From positions 1 to 12,825 of the forward strand of contig CAZPPK010000080.1 in the NCBI GenBank assembly GCA_964588415.1: a stretch of 12,825 nucleotides of DNA, given 5' to 3'. Source of the DNA: Sulfidibacterium sp964588415. Lineage in GTDB: Bacteria; Bacteroidota; Bacteroidia; Bacteroidales; F082. Position 1 is the first letter of the stretch; each line of letters starts with the position of its first letter. The notes beneath the pieces were generated by a model. The model had not been told where the DNA came from. It ran no database searches and saw only the letters and a list, made by a program, of their open reading frames with translations. Below are positions 12,778-12,825 of this stretch, one piece after another. A program made the translations under genes and the position numbers.

Positions 12778-12825
12778 CTAAGTACATGACAAAAATTTGC
12801 AGCATTCCACGAATTTTTCTAAATT

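Overview
The window looks like a chromosomal segment of a Bacteroidota bacterium, most likely in the Bacteroidales/Marinilabiliales range. The evidence is moderately low GC, several promoters of the Bacteroidota type (TTG-like -33 box and TAnnTTTG -7 box), a DUF2490-type outer-membrane barrel, a Bacteroidota-style YchF, and a SAM-like-domain tyrosine integrase beside a DUF6808-like phage protein. I could not run a search, so the lineage is inferred.

Positions 1-1879 hold a housekeeping cluster on the + strand: the ATPase ychF, a small CPNC thioredoxin-fold protein and a 75-residue two-helix membrane protein, spaced 18 bp apart. Positions 1880-2690 contain the decayed remains of a FemX/FemAB-like peptidoglycan-bridge aminoacyltransferase, still preceded by a good promoter.

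Positions 2691-6526 form a compact molybdate operon: modE-like regulator, DUF2490-like outer-membrane beta-barrel, modA, a di-Mop molybdate-binding protein, modB and modC. Most junctions are tight (1 bp gap, 7 bp gap, TAATG overlap, ATGA overlap). A perfect 8-bp-arm palindrome lies between the promoter -7 box and the GTG start of the regulator and is probably its own operator. The barrel inside the operon suggests a dedicated outer-membrane route for the oxyanion.

Positions 6527-7200 hold non-coding DNA with small palindromes and a broken bacterial lipocalin (Blc-like) gene. Positions 7264-8782 hold a GNAT acetyltransferase 7 bp ahead of an alanine/ornithine-racemase-like PLP enzyme. DNA-3-methyladenine glycosylase I (tag) follows at 8850-9434.

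Positions 9555-9742 carry tRNA-Pro(UGG) and tRNA-Ser(GCU). Directly after tRNA-Ser comes what looks like the left end of an integrated element: a terminator, a palindromic region, a tyrosine integrase lacking the first catalytic arginine, its terminator, and a roughly 160-nt nested imperfect hairpin. An oppositely oriented three-gene phage lysis-type cassette follows (TM/coiled-coil holin-like protein, M15 peptidase endolysin, DUF6808-like membrane-anchored protein) with overlapping start/stop codons. A heptanucleotide tandem repeat lies immediately 5' of this cassette. The element continues past the right edge, so the other attachment site is not visible.
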